DNA of 64,000 bases from Spirochaeta africana DSM 8902 (GCF_000242595.2 NC_017098.1:1922001-1986000); one strand, 5' to 3'; positions 51,228-60,459 are shown, numbered from the stretch's first letter. Notes: generated by a model from the letters alone, not told the origin. A program made the numbers and translations.

Positions 51228-52484
51228 CTAAGAACCGTCAAGAGCCTGCTGAACCGTCACGCTTCCATGAAAAACCCGGCAGAACCAGCGCCGGCTGAAT
51301 CGCTTGTACCAGCTGACCTTAGCCCGGGCAGATGTCTGCCGACGTGCAGCCGCTGCGGCCTCCCGGTAGAAACGTTCATGCCATGCCAGAACCAGCTCCT
51401 GCATGTAGGGTGCGCGGTCAAGCTCACGTTTCAGCAGCAGGGCTGCGGTAGAAATCAACTGACGATACAGAAACATATAACAGCCGGCCTCCTGGGGAAG
51501 CGGCTCGAAATCCGGTATGAATTCGGGAACGCGACTGATCTGCAGAAACATACGGTATTCATCCTCGGAGCTCATAAAGGTGTGACCCCAGCGGCTGCGA
51601 ACCATCTGCAACCCGCTGCGCAGCAGATTGCGTCGCCGGTATCGTGAGATGAACTTCGTGTATACCTCTCCCAGCCAGATACCATCGGGATTCTCATAGC
51701 TGTTCCAGAGCTGAATCATCCGGACAAAGATATCGGTGTCATACATACCGGGAAAGAGATACGACAGGGAGTTTCTCTGGATATAGCTGATCGAATTGCG
51801 GTAAAGATTCTCGTACCAGTACTCGATCTGCTCATCAAGACTGTATGGATCCCTGCCAAAATGACGGCGAAAGTACGACAGATTGTAGTCAGTTATCTCG
51901 CGTTCCAACAATTCCCAGGTTTCCGGGCAGGCAACAGAGAACCTGCTGTCGGGCAGGACATGAAACACCCCGGTACGACGGTGAAACCGCTCCTTGGCGC
52001 ACAGGAGTGCAAGCCGATTCCGGTCCAGGCTGCAGGGCAGCTGATAATCCAGAGATAACCTGGTAACCACTGCCGGCAGAAATTCAACCCCCAGGCTGCG
52101 GGCTGCGGAAACCCGGTGATGTCCGTCGCGTACGAAGTAATAGCCGCCGATCTCCATCACCCTGATTGCTTCGTTCAATTCCTGGGCCTGCAGCAGGCGG
52201 TAGACGGTCTGCCAGCGCGTGCGCATCCAGCGTCTTCGCGGATAAAAAGAGCGCGAAAAATCGTCGCCCCGATCCTCGCTGCCGATTATACGTGCAACCG
52301 GTATTTCCCGGGGGCCGAGATAGGTTTCGCTGCCGGTCTGCACACGACTGGCGACCTGCGACAGCAGCAGCAAGCGGTTATCCTGGCGACGCAGTCGCGC
52401 CGCCAGGCCGGTATCAGAGCGCCCACGACGCACTGCCCGATCGAACGCAGCCGATGCGCGCTCGGCTGCGATAGAGTTGTCCAT
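51228..52484 (-). CDS. Uncharacterised protein with ParB/Srx-like N-terminal domain
   Basis: Protein of 418 residues. At about 105-140, IGGYYFVRDGHHRVSAARSL matches the core of the ParB/sulfiredoxin-like fold, where the Arg-Asp-Gly-His-His-Arg box binds a nucleotide. The remaining 270 residues are rich in Tyr, Arg and Trp and unrecognised (EIEYWYENLYRNSISYIQRN); the whole resembles DUF4032-type architectures. The ATG overlaps the acnA stop by one base (TGATG), so it is co-translated with aconitase. No partition, plasmid or phage genes are near, making a DNA-segregation role unlikely. Confidence 0.8.
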   Translation of the reverse strand: MDNSIAAERASAAFDRAVRRGRSDTGLAARLRRQDNRLLLLSQVASRVQTGSETYLGPREIPVARIIGSEDRGDDFSRSFYPRRRWMRTRWQTVYRLLQAQELNEAIRVMEIGGYYFVRDGHHRVSAARSLGVEFLPAVVTRLSLDYQLPCSLDRNRLALLCAKERFHRRTGVFHVLPDSRFSVACPETWELLEREITDYNLSYFRRHFGRDPYSLDEQIEYWYENLYRNSISYIQRNSLSYLFPGMYDTDIFVRMIQLWNSYENPDGIWLGEVYTKFISRYRRRNLLRSGLQMVRSRWGHTFMSSEDEYRMFLQISRVPEFIPDFEPLPQEAGCYMFLYRQLISTAALLLKRELDRAPYMQELVLAWHERFYREAAAAARRQTSARAKVSWYKRFSRRWFCRVFHGSVTVQQALDGS

Positions 52485-55201
52485 CAGGCGGGCTGCCGCC
52501 CCAGCTTGGCACGCAGCACCCGCTGCAGAATACCGCCGTGGCGGTAGTACTCGACCTCGACGGTGCTGTCGATGCGGCATACTGCCTGGAAGCCGGTGGT
52601 TTTTCCGCTGTCATGCACTGCTGTTACCTGCAGCAGCTGTCCCGGGGCAACAGTATCATCAACCGCAATCTCGAACCGTTCCGATCCGTCCAGCCCCAGC
52701 GATGCGGCGCTTTCACCGTCCTGGAACTGCAGCGGCAGAATACCCATGCCCACCAGATTGCTGCGGTGGATACGCTCAAACGACTGAGCAATTACTGCGC
52801 GAATGCCCAGCAGATATGGCCCCTTGGCTGCCCAGTCGCGACTGGAACCCATTCCATAATCCTTGCCGGCCAGCACGATCGCCGGAACCCCGTCCTGCTT
52901 GTAGCGCATCCCGGCATCGAATATCGACATCGGCTCTCCGCTGGGGAAATGGGTAGTGGCACTGCCAGTGGTACCCGGGGCGAGCAGATTCCGGAACCGG
53001 ATGTTGGCAAAGGTTCCACGGGTCATAACCCGGTCGTTGCCGCGGCGACTGCCGTAGGAATTGAAATCGCGGGGTTCTACCCCCAGTGCCTGCAGATACT
53101 GACCTGCCGGTGATGCAGGATCGATTGCCCCGGCCGGGCTGATGTGGTCAGTAGTGATGCTGTCGCCCGCCATAACAAGAACCCTGGCATTGCTGATCGG
53201 CGAGATCGTCCCGGGTTCGGCCTGCATCCCTTCGAAGAAATCCGGCTCCTGGATGTAGCTGCTGGACTGGTTCCAGGGGTACAGAGCGTCATCGGTAACC
53301 GGAATCCGGTTCCACTGTTCGTTGGAGCTTTCCAGGCCGCTGTAGCTTTTGATAAAGGCATCACGATCCAGCGCCTTGTCAACAAACTGCAGAATCTCCT
53401 GGTCGTCCGGCCAGATATCCCGCAGGTATACCGGCTTCCCATCCTGATCGGTGCCGATTGGCTCCCGTTCAAAATCGATGTTTACGGTACCCGCAATACC
53501 ATAGGCTACAACCAGCGGCGGAGAGGCCAGGTAGTTGGCCCGGGTATGGGGGTTGATCCGGCCCTCAAAGTTCCGGTTGCCGGAAAGAACCCCGGCCACC
53601 ACCAGGTCGCCCTGCTCGACTGCACCAGACACCTCGGTCGGCAGAGGTCCACTGTTGCCGATACAGGTCATACAGCCGTAGCCGACCAGATAGTAGCCGA
53701 GTTTCTCCATCTCCTGCATCAAGCCTGCCCGGATAAGGTAATCGGTAACAATCAGGGAACCCGGCGCAAAACTGGTCTTGACCCAGGGCTTGGTGGTCAA
53801 CCCGCGCTCGGCAGCCTTCTTTGCCAGTATCCCGGCACTCAACAGAACCGAGGGGTTCGAGGTATTGGTACAGCTGGTAATCGAGGCAATGGCTACATCG
53901 CCGTGCGTCAGATCCACCTCGGTACCATCTGCCAGTCTGGTGTGTACGGCAGTAGCCTGCTGCTCTACCGGCACGCCAAATCCACGTTCCTCTACCGGAG
54001 CCTCGAGGGTCTTTTTCCAGTTGCTTTTGGCATGCTGCAGCGAGATTCGATCCTGCGGGCGTTTTGGCCCGGAGATGCTGGGCTCTACCGATCCCAGGTC
54101 AAGCTCCAGGACGGTTTCGAACTCCGGATCAGGGGTGTCGTCGGTCCGGAACAGCCCCTGTGCCCTGCTGTACAGCTCGACCAGCTCGATCAGCTCCTCC
54201 GGACGGCCGGTGTTGTACATGTAGTCCAGGGTTTGCTGGTCCACCGGAAAATACCCGACCGTTGCACCATACTCCGGGGCCATGTTCGAGAGGGTCGCCC
54301 GATCCGGCACGCTCATGTTACTGAGGCCCTGCCCGAAGAACTCGACAAACTTGCCGACAACCCCGTGTTTCCGCAGCATTTCGGTAATGGTCAGTACAAT
54401 ATCGGTGGCGGTTATGCCGGGTTTTACACTGCCGGTAAGTCGCACCCCGACTACCGCTGGCGCCAGCATGTAGATCGGCTGCCCCAGCATGGCTGCCTCG
54501 GCTTCGATACCGCCAACACCCCAGCCAACAATACCAAGCCCGTTGATCATCGGGGTATGGCTGTCGGTACCGACCAGGCTGTCAGGATAGGCCATCGGCA
54601 GATCGCTGCTGTTGTCCAGCTGCACCACCTTGCCAAGATACTCCAGGTTCACCTGATGACAGATCCCGCTGGCAGGAGGGACGACATCAAAGTTGCCGAA
54701 GGCACCCTGCCCCCAGCGCAGGAACTCGTAGCGCTCGCGATTACGCTGGAACTCAAGCTCGGCATTCTGCTGCAGCGCTGTTGATGAGGCGAAAAAGTCG
54801 GTAGATACCGAGTGGTCGATAACCAGATTAACCGGAAGCTGGGGATTGATCAGCGCCGGATCACCATTCAGTTTCTGCATCGCACTGCGCATCGCAGCCA
54901 GGTCAACTACGCACGGCACACCGGTAAAGTCCTGCAGCAGAACACGGGCCGGGGTAAAAGGGATTTCAATCGATCCCGGTTTTTTGGGGTTGTAGGCGAA
55001 AAATGCTTCGGCGTGCTCACGGGTCACCTCGGCGCCATTTATCCGGCGCACAACACTTTCCATCAGTACCTTGATGGAGAATGGAAGCCGCTTGCTCGCG
55101 GTAAGCTGAGTGAGCTTCTCTAAGCTGATATACCGAACTGCCCCGCTGGAGGTCTCCAGCTGCTGTTCCAGTCCAAACACGTCTTGAAAGGTATTGTCCA
55201 T
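52484..55201 (-). CDS. acnA: Aconitate hydratase A
   Basis: [4Fe-4S] enzyme that isomerises citrate and isocitrate in the TCA cycle; 905 residues, the AcnA/IRP type. Cluster cysteines are in [11 protein letters not shown] and [41 protein letters not shown] and [13 protein letters not shown] are diagnostic. GGAGTG precedes the ATG and a sigma70-like promoter lies 25 bases upstream. No other TCA gene is adjacent. The next gene, a ParB-like protein, overlaps by one base. Relatives double as RNA-binding proteins on loss of the cluster; nothing in the sequence decides that here. Confidence 0.97.
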   Translation of the reverse strand: MDNTFQDVFGLEQQLETSSGAVRYISLEKLTQLTASKRLPFSIKVLMESVVRRINGAEVTREHAEAFFAYNPKKPGSIEIPFTPARVLLQDFTGVPCVVDLAAMRSAMQKLNGDPALINPQLPVNLVIDHSVSTDFFASSTALQQNAELEFQRNRERYEFLRWGQGAFGNFDVVPPASGICHQVNLEYLGKVVQLDNSSDLPMAYPDSLVGTDSHTPMINGLGIVGWGVGGIEAEAAMLGQPIYMLAPAVVGVRLTGSVKPGITATDIVLTITEMLRKHGVVGKFVEFFGQGLSNMSVPDRATLSNMAPEYGATVGYFPVDQQTLDYMYNTGRPEELIELVELYSRAQGLFRTDDTPDPEFETVLELDLGSVEPSISGPKRPQDRISLQHAKSNWKKTLEAPVEERGFGVPVEQQATAVHTRLADGTEVDLTHGDVAIASITSCTNTSNPSVLLSAGILAKKAAERGLTTKPWVKTSFAPGSLIVTDYLIRAGLMQEMEKLGYYLVGYGCMTCIGNSGPLPTEVSGAVEQGDLVVAGVLSGNRNFEGRINPHTRANYLASPPLVVAYGIAGTVNIDFEREPIGTDQDGKPVYLRDIWPDDQEILQFVDKALDRDAFIKSYSGLESSNEQWNRIPVTDDALYPWNQSSSYIQEPDFFEGMQAEPGTISPISNARVLVMAGDSITTDHISPAGAIDPASPAGQYLQALGVEPRDFNSYGSRRGNDRVMTRGTFANIRFRNLLAPGTTGSATTHFPSGEPMSIFDAGMRYKQDGVPAIVLAGKDYGMGSSRDWAAKGPYLLGIRAVIAQSFERIHRSNLVGMGILPLQFQDGESAASLGLDGSERFEIAVDDTVAPGQLLQVTAVHDSGKTTGFQAVCRIDSTVEVEYYRHGGILQRVLRAKLGRQPA

Positions 55202-55224
55202 AATGATTTCACTCCTGCCCCGCT

Positions 55225-55254
55225 ATAGTACCGAAAACCCGGCGCCGCTTGCAA
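55225..55254 (-). promoter_or_regulatory. acnA promoter
   Basis: On the minus strand: TTGCAA (55249-55254), 18-base spacer, TACTAT (55225-55230). Leader of about 18 bases with GGAGTG. Confidence 0.6.
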
Positions 55255-55280
55255 GGCAGGGTGGATCCAGGATACCGGCC

Positions 55281-55826
55281 TCACTCGCGCTGGTAGAAGT
55301 GCTGTCCGAGTGTCTCGAGCACCAGCTCCTGCAGCTCCTGATTACTCTCGACCGCCATCAGAGCGGCATCAATATTTCCGCCAAACACCACCACAAAGGG
55401 GGTTTCACCGATGTGGGCCAGCCCGAAACTGCCGACCCTGCGCTGCAGCAGCTCGTTCAGCTCACTGCGCGGCAGCCCGACCAGCTCCTGGAGCTCGTCT
55501 ATCCGGATGTCTTCGCCGTGGACATACACCAGCAGCCCCGGCTCGGCAGGTGCTTCATCAAGGGCGCGACGGGGCGGAAACACCCGGGCGGTAAAACGCA
55601 GGCCGCGAGGTTGTGATATTTCGTACATGGAGTTCAGCATCAGCTCCCGGTACCGGGAATTCATGTACACGGGAACCGGGGTTTCGGGCGCGGGTTCAGG
55701 CTCGATTTCTACCGCCATCGGCTGCGGCGGTTGTTCCGGGGTGGCACAGCCAGCTGTCACCACAGCTGCTGTCAGCAGAAGCAGCATCGGTACACCGGCC
55801 GTAATAGTCTTGATCAGGTTTTTCAT
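55281..55826 (-). CDS. Predicted lipoprotein of unknown function
   Basis: Exported protein of 181 residues. The signal peptide ends in a lipobox, VVTAGC, with Cys near residue 26, followed by a Pro/Glu-rich linker. The mature part (TARVFPPRRALDEAPAEPGL, ELQELVGLPRSELNELLQRR) has no family I recognise. ATG at 55824-55826 gives the proper Lys-containing n-region; a longer reading would put ten extra residues before it. No strong ribosome site. It lies between acnA and a strong terminator on the same strand. It is probably anchored in the outer or inner membrane facing the periplasm. Confidence 0.82.
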   Translation of the reverse strand: MKNLIKTITAGVPMLLLLTAAVVTAGCATPEQPPQPMAVEIEPEPAPETPVPVYMNSRYRELMLNSMYEISQPRGLRFTARVFPPRRALDEAPAEPGLLVYVHGEDIRIDELQELVGLPRSELNELLQRRVGSFGLAHIGETPFVVVFGGNIDAALMAVESNQELQELVLETLGQHFYQRE

Positions 55827-55873
55827 ACCTACAGATTCGGCATATCGGGAGGGCAAAGCAACTGCAGCAAACC

Positions 55874-55912
55874 AAAAAAAGCCCCCGGGGAAAAGGAGGA
55901 AACCCCGGGGGC
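55874..55912 (-). terminator. GC-only hairpin terminator with UUUCCUCCUUUU loop
   Basis: On the minus strand GCCCCCGGGG (55903-55912) pairs with CCCCGGGGGC (55881-55890): ten uninterrupted G-C pairs, a 12-base loop and seven T. It ends transcripts coming from the gene at 56024-56650 and may shield the lipoprotein gene downstream. Confidence 0.93.
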
Positions 55913-55998
55913 CGCTGCTACAATTGGTACACCTGGACGGAAATAAGTCCCACTACCTTTAATCTACTGTTTTGCTGGTAGAAAAGCCAGAATAATGT
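55874..55998 (-). ncRNA. Candidate small RNA or long 3' UTR with anti-SD-mimic loop
   Basis: A stretch of about 110 bases between a gene stop and a strong terminator, with no open frame. A consensus TTGACA (56022-56027) overlaps the upstream stop codon, with a weak TATGCA 18 bases on, so it may be transcribed on its own. The RNA could form small hairpins (CUGG/CCAG, GGAC/GUCC) before the GC-only terminator. The terminator loop carries CCUCCUUUU. Equally it may be only the 3' UTR of the upstream gene. Confidence 0.3.
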
Positions 55999-56023
55999 GC
56001 ATAAAAATCAATGATGAATTGTG

Positions 56024-56650
56024 TCAATCGTCTTCGACCTCGACATGAACATTGCGTACCGTTTCCTGATCGTCATCCGCTGCCGGGTCCTCCGGTTGCG
56101 GCGGTCGTTCCTGACTGCTGCGCGGGGATCCGCCTGCCGGCGTTCTTCCCTGCAGCGCATCGTCAATCGATTTCAGACCAGCCTTGAATCCCTGCTCGGC
56201 CAGATCAAAAAAGCCTTTCAGATTCTCGCTGAACTCACCGCTGCGCATCGATTCACCGGCATCCTCGAATCCCTGTCGTACTGATTCGGCCGTATCATCC
56301 ACCCCGTCACGAACGGACTTATGTCCCGAGGCGACATCAGACCAGGTCTTGAAGTTCTTGTACAGAGTCTGAACCGGATCGCCGCCATGAACAGCCCGTA
56401 CCTGATCCCGATAGACGGCGGCCAGTCCTGGGACCTGTCGGAAGACCATCTGCAGCAGGGAGCGAAGGTAGATTCGTCGCTCACGCTCCTCCCGCTTCAA
56501 TCCATCGAGCTCTGCCACGATACGATCCGCGGCGCTGCCCAGCAGCATCTGTCGTTCGGCCGGATCCAGACTGCCTTCCTGCAGAGCAAGAATAGCTGGC
56601 AAAAAACTGCCCTGCTGCAGCAAATCCTCAATTTCTTTTCTGTCGATCAT
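56024..56650 (-). CDS. Soluble helical protein of unknown function
   Basis: Charged, mostly helical protein of 208 residues with no signal peptide or membrane segment; I do not recognise it. The N-terminus (IDRKEIEDLLQQGSFLPAI) and the region to 100 look like compact helices; 115-170 carries repeats rich in Asp, Ser and Gly (SVRDGVDDTAESVRQGFEDA); the acidic tail ends in EVEDD. AGGAG before ATG at 56648-56650 fixes the start. It diverges from the OmpA-type gene. Its long 3' region leads to the GC-only terminator. Confidence 0.75.
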   Translation of the reverse strand: MIDRKEIEDLLQQGSFLPAILALQEGSLDPAERQMLLGSAADRIVAELDGLKREERERRIYLRSLLQMVFRQVPGLAAVYRDQVRAVHGGDPVQTLYKNFKTWSDVASGHKSVRDGVDDTAESVRQGFEDAGESMRSGEFSENLKGFFDLAEQGFKAGLKSIDDALQGRTPAGGSPRSSQERPPQPEDPAADDDQETVRNVHVEVEDD

Positions 56651-56679
56651 AAAAACTCCTGTTTTCGTCCTGAATAAGG

Positions 56680-56685
56680 TATAAT
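56680..56685 (+). promoter_or_regulatory. Consensus -10 of the OmpA-type gene
   Basis: A perfect TATAAT ending 8 bases before the ATG at 56694. No recognisable -35 at 16-18 bp and no Shine-Dalgarno. Predicted leaderless. Confidence 0.55.
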
Positions 56686-56693
56686 GTGCAGAT

Positions 56694-58076
56694 ATGAAAT
56701 GCAAGCTGATCCTGCTGCTGGCGACAGCGGTATCCCTGTCGGTTCTGCCCCCCCGCCCGGCTGCTGCCGAGGGGATTCTGTTCGGGGTTGTTCCCGGAGA
56801 CCGCATGACCATGACCACCCGCAGCAATGTCCGAATACATCTGAACGGTAATTATCTCGGGTTCCGCTATGGCGAGGAACGCATCATCCTTGATGAAGGG
56901 GCGATACAACTGGACACCTCCCGGCTGGGTCCCGGCCAGACATATCGGGGAACGGCCTTCGTTCTCTCGAACACCGTCCGCGATCAGCGCCAGGCAGCCC
57001 GCTCGCTGGATGACATAGTACCGGTTGAGCTGCATATCGGTTACGACGGCACCTTCACCCTGGACGACCGCGACCCGGTTATTGCCGTCCGTTCCATCCC
57101 CAGTTTTCCCGACCGGGAGCTTGTTCCCGGTGACACCTGGGAAGCCTATGGACAGGTGGTGGTTGATCCCTTTCAGGACGGGGTGCCTACAACGGTCCCG
57201 GTACTGATTGCCTACCGCTTTGACGGCTTTGACTCCTATCTGGGAGAACCGGCTGCGGTAATCTCGGCACAGTACGCCCTGCGCTATCGACAGGGCCAGG
57301 ATCGTCGCGGCGACCCCGAACTGCAGACAATTCAGGGACGCCACATCCTCCAGATTTTTATGAGTGCTGACGGCAGTCGTCCGTTGTTTATTCGGGATAC
57401 CTTGCAGGATCAGTTCCTGTATCGCGATGGCACCCGGGTCGAGATGAGCGGATTCCGGCTGACCTTCTTCGATACCCCCCGCAGTCGTACCGCCGGTGAG
57501 CTGCGCGAACGCCTGACGGTGCGGCCGCAGATTCGCGAGCAGCTGCCGCCGCCGATTGCCGACCCGCCAGCACCCGGCCTGCCAAGCGAGCGCCCTGACA
57601 GTGAGCGCAGTGATCCCCCTGGTATTGCCGAAGCGGTCGACCCGGGCACAGCCCGTCCCGGTGACCCGGCCGATGATCCGACTGCTGCCCAGGAGCAGAT
57701 CACGATTGAACAGACCGATCTCGGGCTACGCCTGTCGCTGCCCTCCATTCGCTTCGTGGCCGACCAGGCAGTGGTACTGCCGGCAGAGCGCGATCGCCTG
57801 AGCAGTCTGGCTGAAGCCTTGCAGGAAGGGCTGACCCTGAATCCCGATGCCAGCTTTATGATAGTCGGGCACACCGCTGATATAGGGCTGGCGGAGAATC
57901 AGCAGCGACTATCGGAGGAACGTGCCAGTGCTATTGTAGCCGAGATGGTGCAGCGCGGTCTGCCGGCCGATCGCTTTCTGTATCAGGGGCGAGGCGGGCG
58001 TGAGCCGATTGCAGACAACGACACCCCGGTGGGACGGGCATTGAACCGTCGGGTAGAGGTGTATATCATCGAGTAA
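56694..58076 (+). CDS. OmpA-family protein with C-terminal peptidoglycan-binding domain
   Basis: Exported protein of 460 residues. Signal peptide about 1-25 (LILLLATAVSLSVLPP, cleaved near AAAEG). Residues 26-270 form a beta-rich domain unlike the OmpA barrel; a Pro-rich linker covers 280-340. The C-terminal OmpA domain (345-460) has FMIVGHTADIGLAENQQRLS, ASAIVAEMVQRGLPADR and GRALNRRVEVYI. The conserved Asp and Arg for diaminopimelate contact are at VGHTAD and NRRVE. It is likely periplasmic, tethering the outer membrane or a partner to the wall. Its stop overlaps the next gene's ATG by one base. Confidence 0.88.
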   Translation: MKCKLILLLATAVSLSVLPPRPAAAEGILFGVVPGDRMTMTTRSNVRIHLNGNYLGFRYGEERIILDEGAIQLDTSRLGPGQTYRGTAFVLSNTVRDQRQAARSLDDIVPVELHIGYDGTFTLDDRDPVIAVRSIPSFPDRELVPGDTWEAYGQVVVDPFQDGVPTTVPVLIAYRFDGFDSYLGEPAAVISAQYALRYRQGQDRRGDPELQTIQGRHILQIFMSADGSRPLFIRDTLQDQFLYRDGTRVEMSGFRLTFFDTPRSRTAGELRERLTVRPQIREQLPPPIADPPAPGLPSERPDSERSDPPGIAEAVDPGTARPGDPADDPTAAQEQITIEQTDLGLRLSLPSIRFVADQAVVLPAERDRLSSLAEALQEGLTLNPDASFMIVGHTADIGLAENQQRLSEERASAIVAEMVQRGLPADRFLYQGRGGREPIADNDTPVGRALNRRVEVYIIE

Positions 58077-58912
58077 TGAAGCACAAAAACCGATTGTCCA
58101 AACGCATCTGTCGCAGCCTGCCAGCAACAGTCTGGATCGTAACCGGCTCGAGCCGGGGTATCGGCCGCGTTGTTGCCGAAATGCTCCTGCACAATGGAGC
58201 CAGTGTGGTTCTGCACGGACGCAATCCCGAACGCCTGGAGCAGACCCGCCGTGAACTGAGCCAGCGATACGACGAGACACGCCTGGCGGCGCTGGCTGGA
58301 GACATCGGCAATCCCGATACCGCGGTTGAGCTGACCGTACTGGCAGCCTCCCGTTTCGGCCGCCTGGACGGCCTGGTGGCCAATGCCGGGATCAGCATGC
58401 GCGGTCGCTTCCTGGAACTCGCGCCGGAGGTTATGGATACGGTGGTCAGGACCAACCTGCTGGGCACCGCCTACACCCTGCAGGCAGCCCTGACGCTGCT
58501 GCAGGAGTATCGCGGACGCGCAGTAGTAATCTCCAGCCTGGCAGGTCTGCGAGGATTTCCGAATGTCTCGATCTACTCGGCAGCCCGCATGGCGCTGTCG
58601 GGTCTGGTGGAGGCAGTTCGGGCTGAACTGCAGCCGGAATCCCCGCGTCCGGTGCTGATTTCGCTTGGATTTACCGAGAACGACCCGGACAAGCATATCC
58701 TTGATGCCGGAGGAACGGCTGTACGGCACCAGCGTTCAGCCGATGCCACCCAGCAGGAGGCCGCCGTTGCCATCCTCACGGCCGCCTTCGGCCGCAAGGG
58801 GCATTACGTCACCACCGCCAAGGGCCGGTTGTTTGCTGCGGCCAACCGCTGGCTGCCCGGTCTGGTTGGCCGGCTGCTGCAGCGATCGTCCGGCAGGATT
58901 CATGGCGGCTGA
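58076..58912 (+). CDS. Short-chain dehydrogenase/reductase-like protein with altered active site
   Basis: Rossmann-fold protein of 278 residues. The cofactor loop WIVTGSSRGIGR, the NAG strand (VANAGISM) and the catalytic Ser (VVISSLAG) are typical SDR. The active-site YxxxK reads YSAAR, with Arg in place of the catalytic Lys, so ordinary alcohol/ketone chemistry is doubtful. The start overlaps the OmpA-type stop (TAATG), a coupled pair. The C-terminal RLFAAANRWLPGLVGRLLQR resembles membrane-associated sphinganine-reductase-like SDRs. Substrate unknown. Confidence 0.86.
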   Translation: MKHKNRLSKRICRSLPATVWIVTGSSRGIGRVVAEMLLHNGASVVLHGRNPERLEQTRRELSQRYDETRLAALAGDIGNPDTAVELTVLAASRFGRLDGLVANAGISMRGRFLELAPEVMDTVVRTNLLGTAYTLQAALTLLQEYRGRAVVISSLAGLRGFPNVSIYSAARMALSGLVEAVRAELQPESPRPVLISLGFTENDPDKHILDAGGTAVRHQRSADATQQEAAVAILTAAFGRKGHYVTTAKGRLFAAANRWLPGLVGRLLQRSSGRIHGG

Positions 58913-58924
58913 GAGGCAGTAAAA

Positions 58925-59827
58925 TTACAGCGTGTTACGCAGCTCAGGATCCCGACCCAGCGGGTGCACCGCTTTGCGGTAGGAGGAGTAGTCCTCACCG
59001 GCATGGTAGCTGGATCGTACCAGCGGGCCGGCATGAACCTGCAAAAAACCTTTGGCAAGGGCAGTCTCGCGCAAGGCAGCAAACTCGTCAGGGTGATAAT
59101 ACTTCTGTACCGCAAGCTGGGCCTTGGTGGGTTGCAGATACTGCCCGATATTCATCATCCGCACCCCGTTTTCCAGCAGATCATCCATTGCCTGATGCAG
59201 CTCGGGCTCTGTTTCCCCCAAACCGACCATAACACTCGACTTGATAATCGCCGAGGGATCCAGCTCACCGGCAATCCGAAGGAATGCCAGGCTGCGTTCG
59301 TAGGTAGACCGGGAGCGCACCATTGGCGTCAGGCGAGCAACCGTCTCGATGTTGTGACTCATGATCTCGGCCTTGGCCTCCATCAGGTTGGCAATCGAGT
59401 CGCGGTCACCCATCATATCCGAGGCCAGCACCTCGACACTGGTAGATGGCGAGAGTTGCTTGATAGCACGCACCGTATTTGCCATCATCATGGAACCGCC
59501 ATCCGGCAGCTCGTCGCGATTCACCATGGTGATAACCGCATGCTCCAGTTCCATCTCCTGTACCGCCAGCGCCACCTTGCGGGGCTCGCTCCAGTCCAGC
59601 TCACGCGGCAAGCCGGTCTTGACGCTGCAGAATCTGCAGCGCCGGGTACAGGTATCGCCCAGGATCATAAAGGTTGCGGTACGATGCTCGGCCCAGCATT
59701 CATGTATATTCGGACAGCGCGCCTCTTCACACACAGTGTGCAGATTGCCGGCACGCATGCGCCTCCGGATTCCGGTAAAATCGGTGTTGGTCTGCAGTGA
59801 GACCTTAAGCCACTCGGGTTTCTGCAT
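58925..59827 (-). CDS. lipA: Lipoyl synthase
   Basis: Radical SAM enzyme inserting two sulfurs into octanoyl groups on lipoyl domains; 300 residues. The auxiliary cluster motif CEEARCPNIHECW and the radical SAM motif CTRRCRFC are intact, as is the C-terminal VRSSYHAGE whose Ser ligates the auxiliary cluster. ATG at 59825-59827 is chosen over a TTG 12 codons earlier. No ribosome site; a -10-like box ends six bases upstream. No lipB or ligase gene adjoins. Depends on Fe-S supply such as that of the suf operon at the left of the window. Confidence 0.97.
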   Translation of the reverse strand: MQKPEWLKVSLQTNTDFTGIRRRMRAGNLHTVCEEARCPNIHECWAEHRTATFMILGDTCTRRCRFCSVKTGLPRELDWSEPRKVALAVQEMELEHAVITMVNRDELPDGGSMMMANTVRAIKQLSPSTSVEVLASDMMGDRDSIANLMEAKAEIMSHNIETVARLTPMVRSRSTYERSLAFLRIAGELDPSAIIKSSVMVGLGETEPELHQAMDDLLENGVRMMNIGQYLQPTKAQLAVQKYYHPDEFAALRETALAKGFLQVHAGPLVRSSYHAGEDYSSYRKAVHPLGRDPELRNTL

Positions 59828-59833
59828 GGTCTC

Positions 59834-59863
59834 AATGTATGCCCTTCCGGGGATGCGCGGCAA
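59834..59863 (-). promoter_or_regulatory. lipA promoter
   Basis: On the minus strand: TTGCCG (59858-59863, 4 of 6), 18-base spacer, TACATT (59834-59839, 4 of 6), then 6 bases to the ATG. Predicted leaderless. Confidence 0.42.
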
Positions 59864-59881
59864 GCCCCGCGAACCTGTGTG

Positions 59882-59910
59882 CTGACAATCCTTTTGTATT
59901 TCAGTAAGAT
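59882..59910 (+). promoter_or_regulatory. Promoter of the EVE-domain gene
   Basis: CTGACA (59882-59887, 5 of 6), 17-base spacer, TAAGAT (59905-59910). The leader is about 9 bases and the ATG has GGAGG close upstream. Confidence 0.6.
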
Positions 59911-59925
59911 ACAGCTGGAGGCGCT

Positions 59926-60396
59926 ATGTACTGGCTGGTCAAATCAGAACCCGACACCTTTTCCATACAGGACCTGGCAGGAATGCCGGATCAAACCGAA
60001 CACTGGGACGGTGTTCGTAATTATCAGGCACGAAACTTTATGCGCGACGAGATGCGTAAAGGCGACAAGGTCCTGTTCTATCACAGCAACACCAAACCCC
60101 CGGGAGTGGTCGGGGTATGCAGCGTGGTACGTGAGGGCTACCCCGATCATACCGCCTGGGATCCCGAGAGTACCTACTTTGATCCGAAATCAAGTCCGGA
60201 AAACCCCCGCTGGTTCATGGTTGATATACAGCTGCAGGAGGTCTTGCCGCAGTATGTATCGCTGGATGCAATGAAACAGAATCCCGCCCTTGAGGGCATG
60301 CGCTTGCTGCAGAAAGGCAACCGGCTGTCGGTACTGCCGGTACAGGAGCGCGAGTTTCGCGAGATCCTGCGCATGGGCGGGCTCCATATTAGTTGA
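59926..60396 (+). CDS. EVE-domain protein (thymocyte nuclear protein 1 family)
   Basis: Small PUA-like protein of 156 residues, the whole length being one EVE domain. MYWLVKSEPDTFSI, HWDGVRNYQARNFMRD and DKVLFYHSN are diagnostic. EVE domains bind modified bases in DNA or RNA through an aromatic cage. This solitary form is common in bacteria and of unclear role; no fused McrB/helicase restriction module is present. Its promoter and GGAGG are conventional. The solitary D12 adenine methyltransferase is 37 kb away, so no link can be drawn. Confidence 0.93.
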   Translation: MYWLVKSEPDTFSIQDLAGMPDQTEHWDGVRNYQARNFMRDEMRKGDKVLFYHSNTKPPGVVGVCSVVREGYPDHTAWDPESTYFDPKSSPENPRWFMVDIQLQEVLPQYVSLDAMKQNPALEGMRLLQKGNRLSVLPVQEREFREILRMGGLHIS

Positions 60397-60421
60397 CTTA
60401 TTTTATAACCATGACTACCCT
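60393..60421 (+). promoter_or_regulatory. Possible promoter of the ferredoxin reductase gene
   Basis: TTGACT (60393-60398, 5 of 6, overlapping the EVE stop), 17-base spacer, TACCCT (60416-60421, weak). Leader carries GAGGAGG. Confidence 0.45.
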
Positions 60422-60459
60422 GTCATTTCACCGTATCAGCATACCTTGAGGAGGTACCC

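Noticed and set aside
53144-54784. 546-codon open frame on the plus strand opposite acnA
   Set aside because: It lies wholly antisense to a certain aconitase gene, shows no family motif, has no ribosome site or promoter, and its composition is what the reverse of GC-rich coding sequence yields.
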